A stretch of 64,000 nt of DNA from Peronospora farinosa (GCA_947646735.1 CANTFK010000218.1:1-64000), one strand, 5' to 3'. Shown: positions 21,293 through 35,014, numbered from the stretch's first letter. Numbers and translations: made by a program. Notes: a model not told the origin generated them from the letters alone.

Positions 21293-21618
21293 GGTAAATG
21301 AGATTTGAATGGTTTCAAATGGTCGTGTTGTTTTAATTTTAAAGTAGTTTTTAAGTGTAATTCATAGCAAATGGTGAAGGTGTAAAAATTAGTGGATAAA
21401 AAGAAGGACTAGTATCGTGATGTAGTTACAAAACCGGTTGTGAACGAGTTTTGTATGTTTACCGGTAATTTATCAACCGAGATAATTTTTCATATACCGG
21501 TATACCGAGGTTCACGTTTATAAGACATACATAGCATCAGGTTGGCACAAATACATATTCATGCATTATGTCGGTATGCTAATGATAGCTCAAGTTCCTC
21601 TTGCTTGCTACCGCTGAC
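21293..21618. other. Short AT-rich intergenic region upstream of LTV1
   Basis: This region separates the 3' end of the zuotin gene from the LTV1 start. It is AT-rich with repeated ACCGGT/ACCGGTAA words (21432-21515). No gene is seen. Confidence 0.6.
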
Positions 21619-22878
21619 TCAAAGCTTGGCCAGGGCGTCATTGACAGCAGCGAGACCTGAGGCATCCAGCTTATCAATGGAACCTCCACAGGCGGTCACA
21701 AGGGCCTCCAACGCGTCCATGTCGAGCGAGTCACACAGATCCTCCGTCTTGATGACATCAATAGCTCCGTCCAGCCCTTGTTCACTAGCAGCCACCATAA
21801 GCCCACGGAAAGCCTTTTTGACTTTTCGAAAGAGCTTTTTTTGCTTCTCCTTGGCCATCTTGGCCCTCTTCCGAGCTTCCTTCTCTTTTTCTTCAGCTTC
21901 CTGAGCCGCCCGTTCCATCTCTTCTTTCTTTCGGTTTTCTTCATCAATAAGACGTTGAGCCTCTTCTTCCTTTTCACGTTTTGCTTGAGCTTTACGATCT
22001 TTTTCTTCTTGTTTAACACGACGAATACGTGGATCCACTGCCAATGCACGGTCCACAAGACTAGCAAGACGTGCATATTCTTTTTTCTTCTTCTTCTTAG
22101 CAACAGCTTCATTTTTCTTTGCCATCCATCGTTTATGATTACGATGTTCTGCAGATTCCACATCATGTTCCGAATCGTGGGTGAAATCACGCCACGAATC
22201 AAACCTGTTCCAAAAGTCGTAAAACGCATACACTTCATCAATGGGTTTATCATCACCACCAAGAGTTGGAACCGGTTGATTGTCACTAAATCGAGCATTG
22301 GCCGTAAACACAGGTCCATAAAGTTCATAAAAACTTTTTCCTTCGCCTTTACTGTCATTTTCAGCAATTTTTTCCGTCCCGGATGGAATCCATTCGTCAA
22401 AATCACATTGGGAATCATAAGCACGTTTTTTTTGAGGATCCATCAGCGTACTAAACGCTTTTTGAACGGCCAAATAATTGGGATCGTTTTCGGTTTTACC
22501 GGTTTTATCCGGATGATGTTCAATTAAAACACGATGATACGCTTTTTTCACTTGCTCATCGGTAACGTTAAATCCAAGGTCACTTAACCCTAATTGTTGG
22601 TACATGGTCAAGTCCAAAAAGTTTTTACCACGAAGACTACGTCGGTATTTACGTAAAATCAATTCTTCTTCTTTTCGCAAGGCGTGACGGACCGTGGCAG
22701 CGTCATCAATTTCATCATGACTGGCAGAACGTCCACGTGCGAAATTACGTGCACGTTTATGAAATGCACGACCAGCAGCTTCGACACGTTTTTGTGTAAA
22801 GTAGCCCCCAAGGTTTACTACAATGTTAGACTCGATAAAATCTACAGGAGGGGGAGGGAGGGACAGTGTTAACGACAT
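21619..22878 (-). CDS. Zuotin/DNAJC2-like ribosome-associated J protein
   Basis: A 419-residue single-exon protein. The N-terminal segment with GRAFHKRARNFARGRS and the LDLTMYQQLGLS lead-in are typical of zuotin. The J domain follows (about 90-165) with the HPD triad at 122-124, which stimulates Hsp70 ATPase. Next come the zuotin homology region (CDFDEWIP, FYELYGPVFTANARFS, FYDFWNRFDSWRDFT) and a long charged helix rich in Lys/Glu/Arg (about 255-365) that in known zuotins contacts rRNA. A C-terminal helical bundle ends the protein. The length matches fungal zuotin (about 430) rather than animal DNAJC2, which adds two SANT domains absent here. Its role is co-translational folding at the ribosome exit tunnel with an Hsp70 partner. 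LTV1 lies just downstream on the same strand. Confidence 0.93.
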   Translation of the reverse strand: MSLTLSLPPPPVDFIESNIVVNLGGYFTQKRVEAAGRAFHKRARNFARGRSASHDEIDDAATVRHALRKEEELILRKYRRSLRGKNFLDLTMYQQLGLSDLGFNVTDEQVKKAYHRVLIEHHPDKTGKTENDPNYLAVQKAFSTLMDPQKKRAYDSQCDFDEWIPSGTEKIAENDSKGEGKSFYELYGPVFTANARFSDNQPVPTLGGDDKPIDEVYAFYDFWNRFDSWRDFTHDSEHDVESAEHRNHKRWMAKKNEAVAKKKKKKEYARLASLVDRALAVDPRIRRVKQEEKDRKAQAKREKEEEAQRLIDEENRKKEEMERAAQEAEEKEKEARKRAKMAKEKQKKLFRKVKKAFRGLMVAASEQGLDGAIDVIKTEDLCDSLDMDALEALVTACGGSIDKLDASGLAAVNDALAKL

Positions 22879-22956
22879 GTTACAGTGTAGATCAATTGAA
22901 TGAGAAACTGGTTAAAACGTTTTTTCAATTGTGACAATTTAAGTGTGTTGTTGTTT

Positions 22957-23113
22957 GGGGGGGGGGGGGGGTGGGGTGGGGGATGGTTAAAAGGTGAGGT
23001 TTTTTCTTCAAAACCACGAGAACCATTCGTTTTGTAAGAGGTATAAAAAAATCTAAATTTGAAAAAATAGAAACATTGTAAATTATAAATTAGTACGTAC
23101 GTACGTACGTACG
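22957..23113. repeat. G15 homopolymer and GTAC microsatellite
   Basis: A run of 15 G (22957-22971) is followed by further G blocks, and a GTAC tetranucleotide repeat lies at 23093-23113. Both sit in the spacer between VPS13 (3' end) and zuotin (5' end). Homopolymers of this length are prone to length error in assemblies. Confidence 0.9.
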
Positions 23114-23161
23114 ACTTGTCCATCCATGGGCATCACGTATAATGCTTCTACTTACAACCTC

Positions 23162-26100
23162 TTAGCCAAAGAGATGACGTCCTTCTTCTTCTTCTTCTTC
23201 TTGTTTCTTCTCTCCAAATAAATCATACGCTGCATTACATGAACGTCGAAAGCGTACAACAATTGGACGTGGTGTCGTACTTACAAGTGATTTAAATTGC
23301 ATCGTATTTGCAATGCTCATGCCATTTACTGCAACAACGTAATCACCTTGAGCAATACGACCCGAAAGTGCCGCTGCACTTGACGGAAGACATTCACGTA
23401 CAATCACAGAATTGCCCAATTGTTTTGCACTCAAACCCAAGGATGGACCTGAAAATTCAACTTCAAATTCCTTGTTCGTATCCGTAAAATCGTCAGTCTC
23501 ATGAGCATTTGTAGCTGAAGCTTCACCAAACAATGAGGTCGACTCCATTCCAGACGTTAAATGATCGTGAACTTGTACGTCATCACCGATAATCACCACG
23601 TTCACAGACCACCAACTTTGTGTCTCTTGAAGTGTAAATGTAGCTGTATACCCTCGATTCGCGACAAGTCGAGCTGTCTTTCGGGTTGCGTAGACATTGC
23701 AAGCATTGGATTGAACCGTGAAATACACGTCTCCTGACGTCAGTAACGTCGGTGTGTAGCCATATGCAAAGACAACGAGAGCACGGTCTGCTCGCCACGC
23801 CATCGTGCTTCCTTCTCTTGATGCAACTCCACGTTCAGTCGGAGTATCCAAGACACTTGCAAGGTGTCGTCTCCCAAGTGGAAGAACACGCAACGATGCT
23901 CCATCATTTAGCTGTGTGTTCACCACTAACGAATGGCGTGAGCTATTGACCAATGCAAGGACAACACATCCACGTGCTTCCAGACCAGTATGGTTGGCAT
24001 CCCAGTCGTACACGAGATGTCGAACTTGACGTAACAACTCCGTGCTACTTTGGCACTTATCCAATGCTCGGGAATGTTTTCGCATGATTTCACCATTCGA
24101 CATGTGCTCGTAGCGAAAAGGATCGCTCGGCGAGTTGTAGCCGTCAGCATGACAAGAGCTCGATGTAAGCAACCCAGGAGCCCGTGCACCAGCTGCAGCG
24201 GCTGGGTCAGCTTTACCACGAAGGGTCGATACTAGTGACGTAACGCCACCTGTAACCATACTCGTCACAAGCGATGTCACCTCAATAGAGTCGATCAGAT
24301 TAAGTGCCTGTGACTTGATGGAGTGCTCGTAAAAGCGCGCAATTGCTGCACGAAGTGACTCCTGCGTGGCCAGTGCATGAGAAAGTCGGTAGCCCTCTAG
24401 TGTCAAACACGCGTTCTCGATCTTGAGCTTGAGGTTCGAGAGCCAAAAGCCTTCAGTTTCCTGCTGTCTTGAATCCCTGTTGTTGCGCGTAAAACTTACC
24501 ACTACACGGACAGGTGAGATTTTGCCCGATACAATGTACAGCTTCCAACCAGTCATGGCTGCCATACCCTCCTCACTCGTATTCTCTTCTCCTTCTTCCT
24601 TTTGAGGCACAAAATAGGCGAGCAAGTCGTTTTCCTTGTCATCCTCCTCGTCATTACTGTCCTCTTCACTTGGAAAAGTAGAAATCAGCGACTTGTGTCG
24701 AAAATGTGCACTTGTTTCTCGTTGCAACTTGTTGAGCCGATCGACAAAGCGCATTGATGTCGATACCTTCATATTCTGTAGCTTCACGTGTACTCGTTCC
24801 ACCCATGTGTACTTTTCGTGGGGTCGCTCAAGATAACTCAACTCAAGAAAATGAGTGTCCGTATTGCCTGTCAGAGAACCGGAAACACCATCTCCTCGTA
24901 AAAGTGGTCTCAGTACGACACGATTTTTCGATCGTGGAAGAAGGTCTTCGACTTTGAGTCCCATGAGATTTAGTTTTGCAGCAGTAGCTTGCGGCGACCA
25001 AGATGCTTCCATGCCAATATGTGTAAACGTTGTACGGGCGACCGGCTCATTGATACCCTCAAAATTGTCGGAAAACAAATTCAGAGGCTCCTCGACCATC
25101 TCACTAGACTTCTTGTCATTTACCGTGACAATCACGCCGGCCAATTGAGCGTGAAGACTGAAGGTTTGCCATCCAGCAGTTCCTGTGCCTGTCACTGTCT
25201 TCTTTGCAGATGAAGACACTATCGAGCCAGCCGTTGACAGCCGTAATGACGTCGAAGTCGGAGATTCAGCGCCTCTGTCTGTCACTATCACCACGAACGT
25301 CGCTTGAGATAAGCTACCTCGCTTCACAACTACCTTCAAGTGGACGCCACGTCCACTTGAGCGTGGTGGCACCAACAAGTCTGTTATACCCACGCGATCA
25401 ACAGCAAAGGTTGCACTCCAGTCATAACCTTCATTACACGCAAATGTGTCTGAGGCGTCGTGATCCAGTAGCACCGATGCTTGCAGCGGAACTCGAGTTC
25501 CTTTCACCCAGTAGAGCGCATACATGTCTCCTACACCTAGTACATGGTGCGCAACGTTGTTACTGCCACTGCTGGTATCTTCTAGCCGCTGGTTCCAGCG
25601 ATTCGACGTCTCTAACAGTAATAGCGTGTGCGACGCTCGGTTGAAGATCAGATAACGAGGTATAACACTCACAAGTGTCGTAACCGAGCCAAAATGCCGG
25701 GTCGCGTAGTCTGCTGATACGCCCAACTCATACAGTACGCCACCACTGCTTCCAGCTGAGCGGAGCGTAATGCATTCGTCTTGCCAGCTGAGTCGTTTGG
25801 GGTCTGCTTCGAATCGAGCCGACCAACTGCATCCACGCAATCCAATACGAAGCACGGGCACCTTCCCGCTACTATCGCTTGAGTATGCACTGATTTGGGC
25901 ACTTCCCACCTGAACACGCGCCTCGCGAGGTGGTATGTAGGCTTCGCTGTCTACGGCTGTGCCATAAACCAACTCTAAACCTGAACGATTGATGGTCCAT
26001 ACGTCGGCTAGAATTTCCACACGCACAGGTCGAGCTGCATAATTGGTGCCTCCCACCACACGTAGAAGAAGTCGAAAGGGACGTCCATCGTCCACGCGAG

Positions 26101-29100
26101 AAAGCTGTACAGACAATACGGCGCCACTAGCTGTACCACGAGGAGCCAGCGCTAACCACTTGGATTGTGATGTGCAGCCTTCTACGAGCAACTGGAACAG
26201 AGGTCGCTGAGCAATGTCGGTCCACCAGATACTGGACTTGGCTCCTACAGCAATTCTTTCCGGCTGTGATGGACTATCACTTGTCCCTAAACCGTAAGCA
26301 GAGCTTAAGGCCGACCGCACGCGGTATGTTAGTGGCACCGGCAACTTGTTGACAAGCACAAGCGGCTCAGCAACGGACACCACGCGCATCTCCTTCTCGC
26401 TCGACATCGAAACACAGTACACTGCATTTCGAGCATTACCGTCGTTGCCCACACTCTCACGTGAGGAGACTGCTGCCTCCACCTTCTGCTCTACTGCAGA
26501 TCGTGTCTGTACTGGGATAGGAGCACTCCAAGAATACTTGGTCTCATTCTTCACAGGCCGCAACCGCAGCTCCGACGCCAGGGAAAGTAGCACAGGTATA
26601 GCAGAGTCTTGATTTGGGCGCAGAATCCCAATCTCAACTGGTGTGTGCCATGTCGGATCGTTTACGAGGAGCGCAACAGAACGGCGAGACGCTAGTCGGT
26701 TAACTAGCTTAATAGGTGACGAAACGACCAGCAAGATACGACCTTCGATAAGGTGAGCCGACAAACATAGTGTAAAACTTGTTCGCTGTCCGTGCGTGTC
26801 CACCAAAGGAAATGTGCGAGCGCCTAGCTGCTCAAAAATGAGTCCTTGGATGGATTGGAATCGAGCGGCACCATCACCTGTATTTCTTGAATCCATCAAT
26901 TGCAGACTAAGGCGCAGGTTTGCTGCGTCTCGGTCTCCAGAAGCATAACGTCGAATTACGCCACGCCCTCGACCTCGGGCATGAACATAACGAACATCAG
27001 CCAAACTCCCTGTGGATAAGACTTGAGGGGCCGCTGTGAAAGACCCATTTGTAAGCCAGAATTTCAACGGTAGCCCAGTCTCGTTGCGGATAACACAAGG
27101 AGCCCTTTCACGTCGCTTATTTTCTTCGTCTTCACTGTCTTCAGCAAGTTCATTTGCCGCGTGTAAAGCTGCACGACGCTTCCACGCGCCACCGACAGAT
27201 GCCATGACCTCTAACAACCCGTGCGTAATAGTGAGGTCTAGTGATTGTGATGCCGTCAGAATGACGTGCAACTCACTTTCGCTCGAGATGGATCCCTGTA
27301 TCGATGTGTCGAGTGCCCACTCCGTGCACATGGGATGCCAGTCGCGAGTTTCTGGATTATAATATGAAATGAGCATTACCAAACGTCCTCCACCAGATAT
27401 TGTGTTTGTCACTGGTAATACAGACGAATTCGACTCGAAGAAGGAAGCAGATATATCACTGAGCTTCCCCGTTTGTGTGGTATGTGTGACATTCAAAAAG
27501 ACATGGCAACGCTCGATCTGCAACTGCGCAAGCCCCATGTCACATCCATCGCAGTCATTAATCAGGGTCAGACACACTGACGGCAGCTCGCAAGTAAAGT
27601 ATCGATGAATTTCTTCCTCCTCCGTTGCAGTATCCCCTTCCGTGTTCCTTGAGGACGTACGTGATCTTGGCAGCGGACGCAAGGTCCGATTGCCATCACG
27701 CGATAAATGCCTGAACTTTTTCTTTGAGGCACGACGACGCTCCTCGTGTTGTGCGATTGCTTCATTTAGATGCTCCATTGTGGATACTGCCATACGCGCG
27801 TCGTCGTACGATGCAAACACTTCGATAGGAGTGAAGCTCAGCACCACAATCTGCTGTCGCTGGCCATCCTGAGGAAACAGATCGCTTATTTCAACGTGCA
27901 TATCGCACGGTTCGAGCAACTGTATCAATGATGCAACATCGATGGCATCTCGCTGGGCTTTCGAAGATAATGATGCTACGCAACAACCCGGCCGCCTAGC
28001 ATTTTCGAGCACTATTTCCATATTTCGTGCTTCAGCAAGGATACTGCTCTGAATATTCAAGTCGCCTTCACTCTTCTCTTTCTTTAAGTCCGGATGTGGT
28101 TTCCACGTGTATTCGAGCGTGAAATCGCCAGCAAAGGCTACTCGAGGACTCTCTGAATCATAAGCATCACGTGGTAGAGCAACACCCACTTGCCTAGCTG
28201 TCGCACGAATTATGAGCGTCAATTCTGGTTTTCTTCCTTCGCGTAGAATGTCCGAGATACTCTCACGTCGCGTAAACAGAGATGGCGATGGCGGATGTGA
28301 AGACCACGTCAATTCGTTTGTTTCTTCAGTGAAACCCTTACGTCTCGTAATTTCAGCTCGACCTGGCTTCGATGGTAGTGCGAAGAAGCCATAAAGTGCA
28401 AACAGAGCCTCCGGAATAATAGTGCCCGTGACTTCGGATAAGGACAAGTCCATTTCACCCTTCAACGCAACATCGTCCCATGTATAGCGTATCTCCAGAG
28501 GTTGAGGTGAAATCAGTAGCGTCCCGCTTTCAGTGCCATTCACTGAGGGTTTATACTTTCCCACAAGATCCCGAGCCTTGAAAGCTCCAAGACGTATCGC
28601 TAATCGTGGATTTTCACTAAATTCCCTACTGAGCACCAGCGAAAAATCGGTAGCAATGATCTCGGCGAAAGCTTCGTTGTGCGAAGATTTGGCGCTATCT
28701 ATAAAGGTTTGTTGCACAAATAAATCCGGCGTCATATCCTGCATCGCCAGTGGCTCCACTTTCTTATCTGGAAGCAACAAGATTCGGACATTCTGCATTG
28801 CAAATTCCATCTGAAGTGTTGCTTCACCTGCATCCGGTTCAAGGTACGTATACGTCACAGTAGGGCGTAATGATGACACTCTCCCTCCACCAGTACTACT
28901 GCGTCTCCTGCCAAAATATCGAACAGCGCTGGTTGTTGGCTCAATCTCATCTGTTGTGGTAGGAACCATCTCTAGTTCGTCAGCACCAAAATTTTCAAAA
29001 ATCAGGGCGAGTGTACCTAGGTAGCTAGTACGCGATAAGTGCACTTCCAGCGGAGGCAAAACTGACTGCACCGTAATTCGCGGGAGATAAAATGTTCTTC

Positions 29101-32100
29101 TTTCGCTGTCGTCTGCCGCTTCGTCGTCACCTAACGAAATAGTTGATGAAACGAGATCTTCAATGCTGATCTTTAGATCAGCAGGCTTGGCAAGTAAGTC
29201 TTCATATACTGGATCTTCGTCGGTACCGTTCGTCCTTTTCTCTGCCTTCGTTGCTGTGCAAAAAATATGGACTTGCTCGAGAAAGAGATCTTTACAGTCT
29301 ACTCGCAACGAAATACCATTACTCTTGTCGACAGACCTGCGAATCATTGGTCGTTCCAGTGCTTCATCATGTTCAACGCGCTTGATTCTCGCTCCGGGGA
29401 GGCCATCGTAGTGCACTGCGCTAGACGGAAAATGAACTAGCCGTAGCACATCTGCAGTTACTTTAGCATGAGGAGCATCTTGTAAGCTCAACGGAAGTAT
29501 CACAGTAGGTTTTTCAACGCTCAGATCCAGCACAACTTTAGCCTCATCTTCGCGGAGTAATAATTGCGTGGCGCTCTCCAGCGTCTGGCTTACCATAGTA
29601 CCAAGAACTCCCTCGAAAACGAAATCCACAAGCTCTAAGACTTGCTGGTGATAGTATACACCGCGAATCGGTTGAAACGCCAACCGCAAAGAGCTCTTGT
29701 CACTTGTCACCGGATCGCTTGCAAACTCAAAAGTCAGCAGTGCTTCTAGCTCTTTTCCTAAATCGCAACGGCGTCGAGCTTCAGCTTCATCCAAACCAAG
29801 TAACGTCGAATACAAAGGATGCTTCGATGTGCTCAAATCCGTGCCCACAAAATTTCCCACGTGGCCTGTTACCTCGAAAGCGTCGTCGTCAGAGAAAGTT
29901 CGACCGTCCACAGCATAACTCGTGAAACAAACATCCGCATTGCTCATCTCAAGACGTGCCAGCTGCCGATTGAGCTGATCTTTGTTAAATGTCAAAGTGA
30001 ACTGAACTAGCGATGCGCGCACCACAACAAGAGGCTGTCCTCGAGATCGCAAGCTGGATAATAAGGCGCTTCTCTCCTCCTTGTCGCCTCGTTGCATTTG
30101 ATAAGTAGGTTCTAACTGGTCTTGCTCGTGAGACGATGGTGTCGGTCTCTCTATCGCCAACGTAGAATCTTCAGAGTAAATGCCATTATCATGCGCCTGC
30201 ACTGCAGATGCACAGGCAGAAAGAATGCGATAAAACAGAGCCACAGACGACGGATTCCACTGCACATGCAGCACATTGAACTGCACATCAGCCTCCAACT
30301 GTGAAGGTCTTTCTCTCCTATTTTTCTGCTCTCTTTGTTCCACAGACCCCGATGAGTATGTCACAACATCAACAGCAATTAGGTAAGGAGTCTCGCTTTC
30401 GTTTTCGCCTGTGGAGATCAATTTATAGTATCGCGAATCAGGCGAGTAGAGCTTGTCTTCCATTACGAGTGCCTTGAGTCGTGCATGGAATAGCTGGTGA
30501 GCCGAGTACGTCTCAACAGCGAAAGAAGTATGTGACGCACGCAAGACAAATGCGTCCTTAGCAGTTGACTCGCGCAGGTTGAGCTCCACACATGTAAGCG
30601 AAAGTTGCATCTCAAGAAGATACTTCTCATCCGCCAAAACGACAACAGCAGTCACATTATCTGCGCTCCTGTCGCATGCACTGTCTGACTCAGTCGCACC
30701 TTCCTCACCACTGCCAAGCTCATGCTCATCAAAGTATAACAAACGTCGACCACTGTCCCTGGTAGTAGCGCTCGCCCGCACGAGGGATGAATAAATCTGC
30801 CCCAATGCCACAAGTTGATTCTCAGTTAGCGATACAAATATTGTAGGGATGGCAGCGTAGATGCCCACTTGCGGCAGTGGCTTGGCTGAAACGCTATACT
30901 TCCTACTCCGCGAGGGAAGCCTGAGACGTGAAGATGATGACTGTGTGTGCAATGAGAATTCAATCGATAGCTCCTCCACTATTTTGGAGAAGCTCCGCAG
31001 CTCTGCGTCGGTCCATTCGGTCAAACGCTCCTGGCGGCCAAGTAATACGTGGATCTTGGTCATCTCAAGCCGCCAGTACAAGTGACGCGAATCGACATCT
31101 GTAGCACCACGATCCACATTGAAAGACGTATTGGTAGCCATCATCTTTTCTTCGTTGCGAAAGCTCAGCATACCAAGATCAACAACAAGTACGGCACCAG
31201 TCGTATCGGCTATGTCTTCCGGTAGTATAAGCACAGGAGCATTTATGCTTACCAAAACGTCGTACTCAACACGGCCTTCTGCTGTTTCTAGTGAGCGCAT
31301 TAGCTCAGCTTCTTCAGCTTCCTTTTGTGCGCTAAGCTCTGATGACCCCAAGAGCTTCGTATCATCTGTAGGATCATCAGCGAACATCCAGTCGGCTACT
31401 GAGGACGTCGCAAACTGCCAAACTTTTTCAAGCTGACTCTCTGGTAGTAGGCTGACGAAAAATGCATGCAGGAACTTTACGAATGATGGATCAACCATCA
31501 CACGAATAGGCGCTGAGGTTACGCGTACTTTCAGCGTGGCTCCAACGTCATCATCACTCGGTACCCGGTTTTGTACCATTGCACGTCGACTAATATCGAC
31601 ACTGACACAGGCTGTACTCAGGTCGTCGTTAGGCGATTGCAAGGACGACGGACTACAGAATGAGCGGAATCGAGAATCGCGCGCCAATCCATTTTGAATG
31701 TCAAAGTGCTGAACACGGACTTTGGCATCCCACTCATTTTCTGGCTGAATGTTCATAGCTAGTGAGCCATGGAGCGTGCTAGTAACGAACGGACTCTTGT
31801 GAGCGTTTGACTGATAAAGCGACATAGAGCCATTCGAAAGCTGGATCTGGACAGACATAAGGTTGCACCCCAGTGGCACCTCATGCGCACTACTATCCTT
31901 TTCCATGGCATCATTGTAAGCTTCACGTAAATTCTCGCGGCCTTCAGCTGACAGTACCTGCCCCTCATTTTCTTCATCCTGTCCAACAGTATCGCCAGTA
32001 TGACCACCGAAAAAGTACGAATACCACGAGCTACCACTGTCTTGTGCATCCTGGGCCTTTAACCGTGCTTGCGCAGAAGCCTTCTCTTCTTCTTGTGCAC

Positions 32101-33568
32101 GCTCCTCGGCATCGTCTGCGACGTCGCGTAATAGCACAATTACATCCAGCGGGTAAATTTCTTCATAGCGTTGTTTGAACTTGCCTTCTCTAGTTGACAG
32201 ATCCAACGGGGCATTATTGCGTAGTACCGTACGGAATGCCTCCACGTACAGTTGCTGTTCAAGCAATGCTTTATGCACGGAAGACCACCGTATTTTGCGG
32301 TAATGAGGCCATCGATGATGCCGGTGGTGTGTAACATCATCTGTATTGTCGTCGCCCTTCGCGTTAGCTCGACACTTTGCCCTGCGTTGCTCAAGCACTA
32401 AAGCAGTAGCATAGTCCCACCACTCTCGAGGGCGTTCTCCAGGTGTGTGCAATGGTCGTCCTCTTGCCAGTGCATAATGGGCTTCTACCGCGCGTCGACC
32501 TAAGAATGCGCGCTGTAAAAACAGCACATCTTCATACTGTTCGCGCGTCAAGCTTCCTTCCAGGGCCCCAACTTCAGCTTCTATTGTGTACTTGGCAACT
32601 GCCGAGTAATCCGTACTCTCATTCTTCGTCAACTGTGCAATGATTGAGCAAGGACGTAGCACCCACCGTCGATTCTTGTCAATCTGCCAGTCTTCCATTG
32701 TTTTACTCATCGCTTGTACCATTTCTCGCATAACTTTTGGAACATTTTCGCACGTCTCGAGTCTCGCACTCTTCTCGTGAGCATCCAATCGATCCCAATA
32801 CATTCCAAATTGTGCAAGTTCTGCTTTTTTATACGTAAACAAATCACACCATAAACTCTGATCAACAAAAACTTCTCTTCCTTCGCCATCCGTCGTTAAA
32901 AATCGAAATTTTTCCAGCATAAATCCACATGCAAATGGTGTCTCTGGATTTGCCAGGACATCTTCATATCTCACATGAACATCCAATAATGTCACTTGTA
33001 AATTATCCACAATTCGAGCCGTCAGTCTCGACACAAACGTACTTTCCGTTTCAATTTTGTGTGTCGTGTTTTCTTGTTTGTGTTCCACTCGTGCAGCAAA
33101 GCGACAATGTTGTCGTATTAATTCTCGTCTCTCCAATTGATTTTTTTTCACTTGAAATACTTCCACTGGACTTGGATGTTCTGTATTAGGTACGACCAGA
33201 ACCGTCACGCCTTCAAGAGTGATGGTCACACTAGCACTTCCAAGTTGATTCCAGGGTACATGAACTCGTACACGTGCCACCGAGCCACTGGCTATTGCCA
33301 CCGGAAGTTGAAATTCAGCGAAAGCATGCGGTTTTAATATTAAATCTCGCAGTTCTAACTCCCCACTCCAAAGTCCCACAACCAACGAGTCGCTACGTAA
33401 TCCATCGATATATTTGCCAAGTTGGGCTTCTAATATCTATTTATTATCAAGAAGTTAAGACAAAAAGATAGTCATACATTTTTATAAGTGTTGGATAAGA
33501 ATCAGAATCAGAATCAGAAGAGAGTGAAAGAATAATAAACGTACCGAAGTAATAAGAGCTTTGGCCAT
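23162..33568 (-). CDS. VPS13-family bridge-like lipid transfer protein with C-terminal PDZ domain
   Basis: Exons are 33568-33545 (24 nt, MAKALITS) and 33436-23162. The 108-nt intron (GTACGT...AATAG) is phase 0, and the product is about 3432 residues. The chorein start is recognisable after splicing: ILEAQLGKYIDGL, then VVGLWSGELELRDLILKP. VPS13 proteins form a long hydrophobic groove that moves phospholipids between organelles at contact sites. The middle is a series of beta-rich repeats. The SHR/VAB-type region lies at about 2100-2620 and the conserved C-terminal block at about 2970-3090 (ISPVRVVVSF, VTSLVSTLRGK). Residues about 3322-3405 look like a PDZ domain (LGLSAKQLGNSVIVRECLP, GDYVVAVNGMSI), where other VPS13s usually end in a PH-like fold. 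The end is poly-Glu. No internal frame breaks occur over 10 kb. Confidence 0.92.
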
Positions 33569-33892
33569 ACGGAATAAAAGGTCGGATATGTGGAATTATA
33601 TGGAATTGTATATATAAATGTAGTTTAAACCTTGTGGTTGGATTATTAGCCAATGAAGATACAGCTCTTAACAAATGTACAAAGAGATTCGTTTGAACAA
33701 AGAAAGCTATGGCTTTTCTATGCATCCAATAGTGTTGATTGTAGGCCAGGTTTATTCTTAATAATCAACGAGTTTTCTTGAAAAATCACAATGTATTTAT
33801 TTGCTAAGTAACTTTTGGGGTTGAAGTATCAGAAGCTGCTCATAAAGTGCTTTATTAATTTACAAGCCGTTCCTTTCATGAAGCCCTAATAC

Positions 33893-33991
33893 AATGAGGC
33901 GTCTTTTTTATTTTAAGAATAAATCCATTTAATCTTAAAATAAATGGATTTATTTTATTTATTCTTAGAATAAAAAAGACGCCGCCTCATT
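33893..33991. repeat. Long foldback (MITE-like inverted repeat)
   Basis: The two ends AATGAGG and CCTCATT are complementary. The pairing continues through CGTCTTTTTTATT and AAGAATAAA to a TCCATTTA core, giving about 40 paired bases per arm with a 3-nt and a roughly 6-nt insertion in the right arm. The centre is AT-rich. No coding capacity is present. Clear target-site duplications were not found. Confidence 0.8.
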
Positions 33992-34956
33992 AATGACTTG
34001 ACGATCGACGTATTTATTGTGTACGAGCTCCATGAACTCGGAAAATTGACAGACAAAAGCCCATTTCGATTCTACAGGGCAAAGTTTATTACTACCAGGT
34101 ATACTTTTTATAAAGAACGTTTCTTAACAGTCATGCCAAAGCACCTGTCGGTCTTCAACTCTTCTTTAACGCATACTTTGATTATATATTCACTCACGAG
34201 CCCTTGGATCGCCTTTTCCATCTGTCCACGCAATTAGCAGATAAGCTAGGCTCACGTTAAAGCAATTTATAAACATTGGCACTAATTGTTAACATTTTTT
34301 TACCAGAATTGCTGCATGTACGCGCATCTATTAAGTGTCCAAATGCAGCTCGCGCTCTCCATGCAACAGCACGAGCGTTGACGATATCAGACACGTCAGA
34401 AAGGAAGGGGCTATAAGCTTTTGCGCGCGTAAACATTCCAGATGACGTTGCTTCGCACCTGTTCGTCCATACGATCCGCTTAGAGGCCGAGCCAGACATT
34501 CTCGAATGAAATCTCATACGTCTTTCCTTCCTAAAGGTTGCCAGAGTTGTGGCTATTTGCAGGAACTTGCATTTGTATATAAACAACAAGACTAGATTGA
34601 TCAATGTCACGCGATTTAAACCCATACACTTTCCCGGATTAAGGTGATGTGTGACACTGAGCCAATCTTACTGCAATCTCTAGCTTTTGTCATCACAGGT
34701 ATATAATATGTAAGGAAAAGAATATCTCAAATCGGCCGACTCTCCATGGAAATCGGTCAGGAAGACGACAGACAATTCTTTTCGAGAAAATGTCTTTTAA
34801 AGCTTAAGAAAGGACTCTTTACAGAATGCAGACGTAGAGTCGGATCAAGCCAGGGGGCTTGTAACATGTAGGAATTAGGGCAAGTGATGGAAGAAAGCGA
34901 GGAGGAATTATTTCAACACGATTAAGAGATAATACTGATATCGTATTAACGAGAAG

Positions 34957-34960
<4 letters not shown>

Positions 34961-35011
<51 letters not shown>
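34961..35011. repeat. (AG)n microsatellite
   Basis: A perfect GA dinucleotide tract of about 25 units. Confidence 0.97.

Positions 35012-35014
<3 letters not shown>

Noticed and set aside
33427..33430. Second AG (ATATTAG) as acceptor for the VPS13 intron
   Set aside because: It puts the first exon out of frame with the chorein sequence; the upstream AATAG keeps phase.
34257..34625. 122-codon minus-strand frame
   Set aside because: No domain, signal peptide, splice signal or promoter match; composition unremarkable.
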